Positions 60,401 to 64,000 of a DNA stretch of 64,000 bases are shown here, in pieces (the first letter of the stretch is position 1; each line of letters begins with the position of its first letter). Source of the DNA: Symsagittifera roscoffensis (taxonomy: Eukaryota; Xenacoelomorpha; Acoela; Convolutidae); NCBI RefSeq assembly GCF_963678635.1, contig NC_087062.1, positions 41,492,395 through 41,556,394 of the forward strand, given 5' to 3'. Under the pieces are notes generated by a model. It saw nothing but the letters and a program-made list of their open reading frames with translations, was not told where the DNA came from and ran no database searches. The translations under genes and the position numbers were made by a program.

Positions 60401-61148
60401 TAGGAGGGTTCCGAATCCGGAGGGGTCTTATAGTTGCTAATTCGGAGGGGTCCAAATCCGGAGGGGTCTTATATTAACTAACTCAGAGGGGTCCCAATCC
60501 GGAGGGGTCTAGATTCTGCCAGTCCGGAAGGCTCCTATTTGTGCCAATCCGGAGGCACGTTTTTGGGAAAAGTGACATAAAACGTTTTTGGGAAAAGTGA
60601 CTGCCCTGAGGATTTTAGTAGGTCTAGCTCGGGCAGTCCGAAGGCAGATAGGTAACACAGTACTCGGTGGGTGCAATAGACGCCCACTTGAGAAAATTAC
60701 TGCCTTCAAAGTTTTGTCTGTTTGGTGCAGCACCGAGCAGGAAAAACTTTTTCTTTAAAAGACAGGTTCGACTATTGTACTGCGACCGACTAAGAGTACA
60801 TTACACATACGTTTTTTTATAGGAGTATTCATAGTGTGACATTAATTATATATTTTATTTTTTGATTTTAAATCAACATAAACTGTGCTTGATTGGGTAG
60901 TGAGTACACTATCTTTTAAATTGACTGATAACATCATATTGTGCTAGTTTTCAAATCTTACCACCGATAATCGGTTAGTGTGAATAAATTTTATACAAAC
61001 TGTACCCTGATAACAGACAGGGATTCGTGGTCACTATTTAATAGAATCTTGTGAAAATTATTGTGTTGTGTCATTATTATTGTTAATAAAACTATAAGGT
61101 CTCTAGCAATCGGGTTAAGTATAGGCATTAAAAAGTGACAAATAGAGA
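57500..61148 (+). mobile_element. Long GC-richer LTR/leader of a Ty3/gypsy-like element
   Basis: No host ORF. It contains about twenty AATCCGGAGGGGT/AATCCGGAAGGGT motifs: inverted at ~57507, 57830, 58511; direct at 57880, 58916, 58944, 59177, 59653, 60222, 60298 and densely at 60350-60560. AATAAA motifs near 60984 and 61085 lie before the gag start. Its exact LTR end and primer-binding site cannot be set because the 3' LTR is outside the window. Confidence 0.55.
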
Positions 61149-63836
61149 ATGAGTCTAGACAAGTCAAGGATACCAAAACGAGGTAATAGCTCTAGGAAAT
61201 TCATACTTGAAAAGCAAAGAAAAACGATGACCGATCCTTTTGTGGATTGGATCAAGCAACCCCGGTCCGATAAAGGGGAGACGGTTTCAGGCAGAATGGT
61301 TGAAACGAGAAGTCAGAAGACCTCAGAAGAGCGGAAAGAATTGTTAGAAGTGGAGGTCAATACGGACCATACCATGAACGACAACCAGGAAGTAAATGGA
61401 CTGGAAGGGAGAGGCAGAAGGCTGGCGAGTGAATCTACTCCAGTAGAACAAGGCCATGATTTTGCCACTTCCACCGGGACATTGGATCGAGAGGAGATGT
61501 CGGAACTGTCCGACATCTCGACTGAAATAGCGACAACTAGAAGATCTCCGACAGACAACACTATGATGGCAGGAGGAACTGGGAAACAAACAACGTCATC
61601 ATCATTCTCAGAAAGAATGAAGAATACCTTCGGAAATATCTTTCCATTCAGCATGGGAGGAGGAGCAGGAAACGACGGTGAATCCCAGGAGGAAGAGGAT
61701 GAAGAGGAGCAAGGGGACTTTGGATCTCAAGTCAGCCTCAATAGTTCGATCCAGGAGAATGAGGCACACGTCGGAAGAGAGACTGGAACCATGGACAAAT
61801 TTGGTGTAGTGACAACGATAAGCAAAGAGGCAAACACACCGGGCCAGTCAAAAGACTTCGCGATTAGGACAAGTTCAGAGCCACAAACTGGAGAGAGTAG
61901 AACCAGAGGGCTAGACAACGCGTTAGCGGATCCTGAAATAGATAATGAAAAGACGTCGAGGCAGAGAGTTAAGGCTCGGATCTCGACCAGCACGAAGCTA
62001 CCTGGGACCGACAGGGTTACACCACCACTAGTGACGCCACTCGTGGATAACGGGGCAGCACTAGAGGAAGCCTTAAACAACATAGTGGACAGTTTAGGAG
62101 AACAAAACAAGCAGATGTCAATAAGGATGAGTGAACTAGAAAGGGCAGTCCACATTGAAAGAGAGAGTCTGCGGGAAGAAATAAACCGCAACAGACAAGA
62201 AGTTGGCAGGAGCGAAAAACGCTTGAAAGAAAGAACGGACGAACACATGGCGAGGAACTTGTCGCAAATGACAAGAGAGGCGGAACAGCGAGAGTTACGC
62301 TTAAGAGACGACATGGAGAAGTTAAGAATTCAACAAGAGCAGTCTCTTGGGACTCTTGACACAAAGATAGACGCGATGATGGAGAGGCGAACTCAGGCTA
62401 TCATGGATAGGTTGGACGGGCTACTAAGCAGCAAGAGTGGACCAAAAGAAGGAGAACCGAACTCGGGAGGTCCCAGCAGGGAACCGAGGGCGAACTTCAA
62501 TGAACATCAAAAGAGGAAGACGTACGGATCCACTAGAGGCAGGGGCAGTTCATCAGGCTATGCCACAAGGGGTAATGGAGCATGGGGCCCGAGCAGTAGA
62601 GCAAGTTCAACGGGGAACAGACAAACCTCTAACGAACGACCAACGCAAGGCACACATGCGACTGGGAGAAGTGATTCCGGCAACAGGGGGCATGCGAGCC
62701 CGAGGAGGAGTCATGTAGGTCAAGAGGGAAACACTCACGGCGATTCGGATTGCAGTGATGCACCTGATACAGAGCCTTCGACGAGGTGTGAGGACACTCA
62801 AGCAGGACACTCAAGGGATGCTACAGCAATGGCCACAGCATTTGAACCCCTAAACAGGTCTTTGGAGACATTCCTGACAAGGTTATCAAGAACCAATGAA
62901 CGCAGTGAGAAGTCCAGAAGAGTCTTTAAGAAACCAAGATGCTACAAAGACAAATCTGATGGCTGTATTGATACCTGGATAGAGGTAATGAAGCTGCATT
63001 TCGAGGAAGAGGACTTGTCGGAGAGACAGGAATGCAGTGCGCTCACCAGCAATTTAGAAGGGACAGCCCTGAACTGTGTCATGGCCAAGAAGCAATATCA
63101 ACGTGACACTGCTGAGAAAATCTTCGAGATCTTGTTAAACCGTTTTGGATCAGGGGTGCAGGGGCACCAGGCGATGATGCGCTTCGAGAAACGGAGGCAA
63201 CGAGAGGATGAAACGATAGACAAGTTTCTCGATGATTTGGAAATGCTGAGGAGACGCAGCCAACCGGACGAGTCAAACCGAAGGATGAACTTGGCCGTAG
63301 CCTCAAAAGTTATCGATGGTGTGAAGAATGATGAACTTCGTACGATGCTAGCAACGCATTACACACCACTATCAACCAATGCGCCAACACCGGAGGAGTT
63401 GAGGCTCAAATCAAAAGAGTATCTTTTGTTGAAACCTCCTTCGAGATCTCGATATTACAAGAACAATTATGGCAATTTTAACAACGGACCAGCGAACCAA
63501 GGGAACAATTGGTACAAACCGAGGGATGATATGGACAAGAGACGCTCTTGTGCTAATTGCAGTTCAACGGACCATCATGTGTCAGCATGCCCAGCTTACA
63601 AACAAGGCATGAAAGCAATAGGCTTTAGCCTCGAGGACGAAGATGCGTCAGAGTTGGACCATGAGGATTTCATGAGAGGAGTAATTGCGAAATTCGGCCC
63701 GAGGTGTTTCTTTTGCAACTTGGAAGGTCATTTTAAATCAGATTGTCCGCAATTCTGGGATGCAGTGGCAGACATTAAGCATCCAAGACATGAAGAAGCT
63801 TTGTCAGGAGTAAAAGCCAAAAGGCTCGACTTTTGA
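61149..63836 (+). CDS. Retrotransposon Gag-like polyprotein
   Basis: Intact ORF, 895 codons. N-terminal ~300 residues are acidic and Ser/Thr-rich; ~305-428 form a strong coiled coil; ~440-560 are Gly/Arg/Ser-rich. A retrotransposon gag (capsid-type) domain follows at ~600-735 (CIDTWIEVMKLHFEEED, then RFEKRRQREDETIDKFLDDL). Two CCHC zinc knuckles lie at C801-C804-H809-C814 and C853-C856-H861-C866. The lack of stops suggests a young element. Base composition is far more GC-rich than the host genes around it. This is Gag of a Ty3/gypsy-type LTR element by architecture; pol would be decisive. Confidence 0.85.
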   Translation: MSLDKSRIPKRGNSSRKFILEKQRKTMTDPFVDWIKQPRSDKGETVSGRMVETRSQKTSEERKELLEVEVNTDHTMNDNQEVNGLEGRGRRLASESTPVEQGHDFATSTGTLDREEMSELSDISTEIATTRRSPTDNTMMAGGTGKQTTSSSFSERMKNTFGNIFPFSMGGGAGNDGESQEEEDEEEQGDFGSQVSLNSSIQENEAHVGRETGTMDKFGVVTTISKEANTPGQSKDFAIRTSSEPQTGESRTRGLDNALADPEIDNEKTSRQRVKARISTSTKLPGTDRVTPPLVTPLVDNGAALEEALNNIVDSLGEQNKQMSIRMSELERAVHIERESLREEINRNRQEVGRSEKRLKERTDEHMARNLSQMTREAEQRELRLRDDMEKLRIQQEQSLGTLDTKIDAMMERRTQAIMDRLDGLLSSKSGPKEGEPNSGGPSREPRANFNEHQKRKTYGSTRGRGSSSGYATRGNGAWGPSSRASSTGNRQTSNERPTQGTHATGRSDSGNRGHASPRRSHVGQEGNTHGDSDCSDAPDTEPSTRCEDTQAGHSRDATAMATAFEPLNRSLETFLTRLSRTNERSEKSRRVFKKPRCYKDKSDGCIDTWIEVMKLHFEEEDLSERQECSALTSNLEGTALNCVMAKKQYQRDTAEKIFEILLNRFGSGVQGHQAMMRFEKRRQREDETIDKFLDDLEMLRRRSQPDESNRRMNLAVASKVIDGVKNDELRTMLATHYTPLSTNAPTPEELRLKSKEYLLLKPPSRSRYYKNNYGNFNNGPANQGNNWYKPRDDMDKRRSCANCSSTDHHVSACPAYKQGMKAIGFSLEDEDASELDHEDFMRGVIAKFGPRCFFCNLEGHFKSDCPQFWDAVADIKHPRHEEALSGVKAKRLDF

Positions 63837-64000
63837 GCGAATCAGAAGCACACAGAAAGGATAAACCTCAAGAGCTGGCTGCTAAGAAAATGCAAGCGGT
63901 AATAGAGGAGACACGTGAGCCGGAACCAGCAACCGCGGCTCACGACTTCAAGATCGATTATAAGGCAGCCTCGAGGGATGCTCTAAATAGAGTGCAGCAG
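63813..64000 (+). CDS. Start of pol frame, -1 relative to gag, runs off the right edge
   Basis: The -1 frame is open through the gag stop (63834-63836) to the last base of the window (KARLLSESEAHRKDKPQELA...). No protease motif is reached yet. Such overlap is typical of a -1 frameshift between gag and pol, though no canonical slippery heptamer is obvious; AAAAGG near 63819 is a candidate. Confidence 0.5.

Noticed and set aside
61313..62364. Minus-strand ORFs opposite gag
   Set aside because: Shadows of the gag codon pattern; no motifs.

Overview
The window is animal nuclear DNA. It is AT-rich, its introns follow the GT-AG rule, and it carries eight genes whose best matches are conserved animal proteins: SLX4, a paladin-like protein, LRRC61, PPWD1, TRMT6, PLPBP/YggS, UTP18 and ITFG2. 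It also contains LINE, Penelope-like and Ty3/gypsy-like retroelement sequence and much repeat DNA. All eight genes lie on the minus strand. I cannot name the species.

Several features point to a lineage that uses spliced-leader trans-splicing and operons. A good 3' splice acceptor sits 0 to 37 nt upstream of the start codon in most genes. Three gene junctions are short, and three genes have an AATAAA 5 to 48 nt after the stop. Tunicates, chaetognaths, flatworms, some crustaceans and cnidarians are possible hosts. This is inference; no spliced-leader gene was seen.

Layout from left to right (transcription runs right to left): 0.76-13.6 kb, ITFG2, at least seven exons and missing its 3' end, with large introns full of repeats, including a 626-bp satellite with a three-unit higher-order repeat. 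13.7-15.2 kb, a tandem-repeat mobile element. 15.3-16.8 kb, UTP18. 17.5-19.2 kb, a second tandem-repeat element, a MITE-like element and a SINE. 19.9-22.3 kb, TRMT6 followed 173 nt later by PLPBP. 22.4-36 kb, no host gene: a degenerate ~375-bp satellite and a recent 4.76-kb tandem duplication that includes most of a transposon with long terminal inverted repeats. 36.1-47.5 kb, PPWD1, LRRC61 and a paladin-like gene in a probable three-gene operon (order paladin, LRRC61, PPWD1). 47.6-51.1 kb, inverted-repeat elements. 51.1-53.1 kb, SLX4. 53.6-57.5 kb, broken LINE and Penelope-like pieces. 57.5-64 kb, a long GC-richer leader or LTR with about twenty copies of an AATCCGGAGGGGT motif, then an intact gag-like ORF whose pol frame continues past the right edge.

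The host genes serve unrelated basic functions (DNA repair, splicing-associated proline isomerisation, tRNA methylation, vitamin B6 homeostasis, ribosome biogenesis, mTORC1 control). This is typical of animal operons that share expression, not a pathway.
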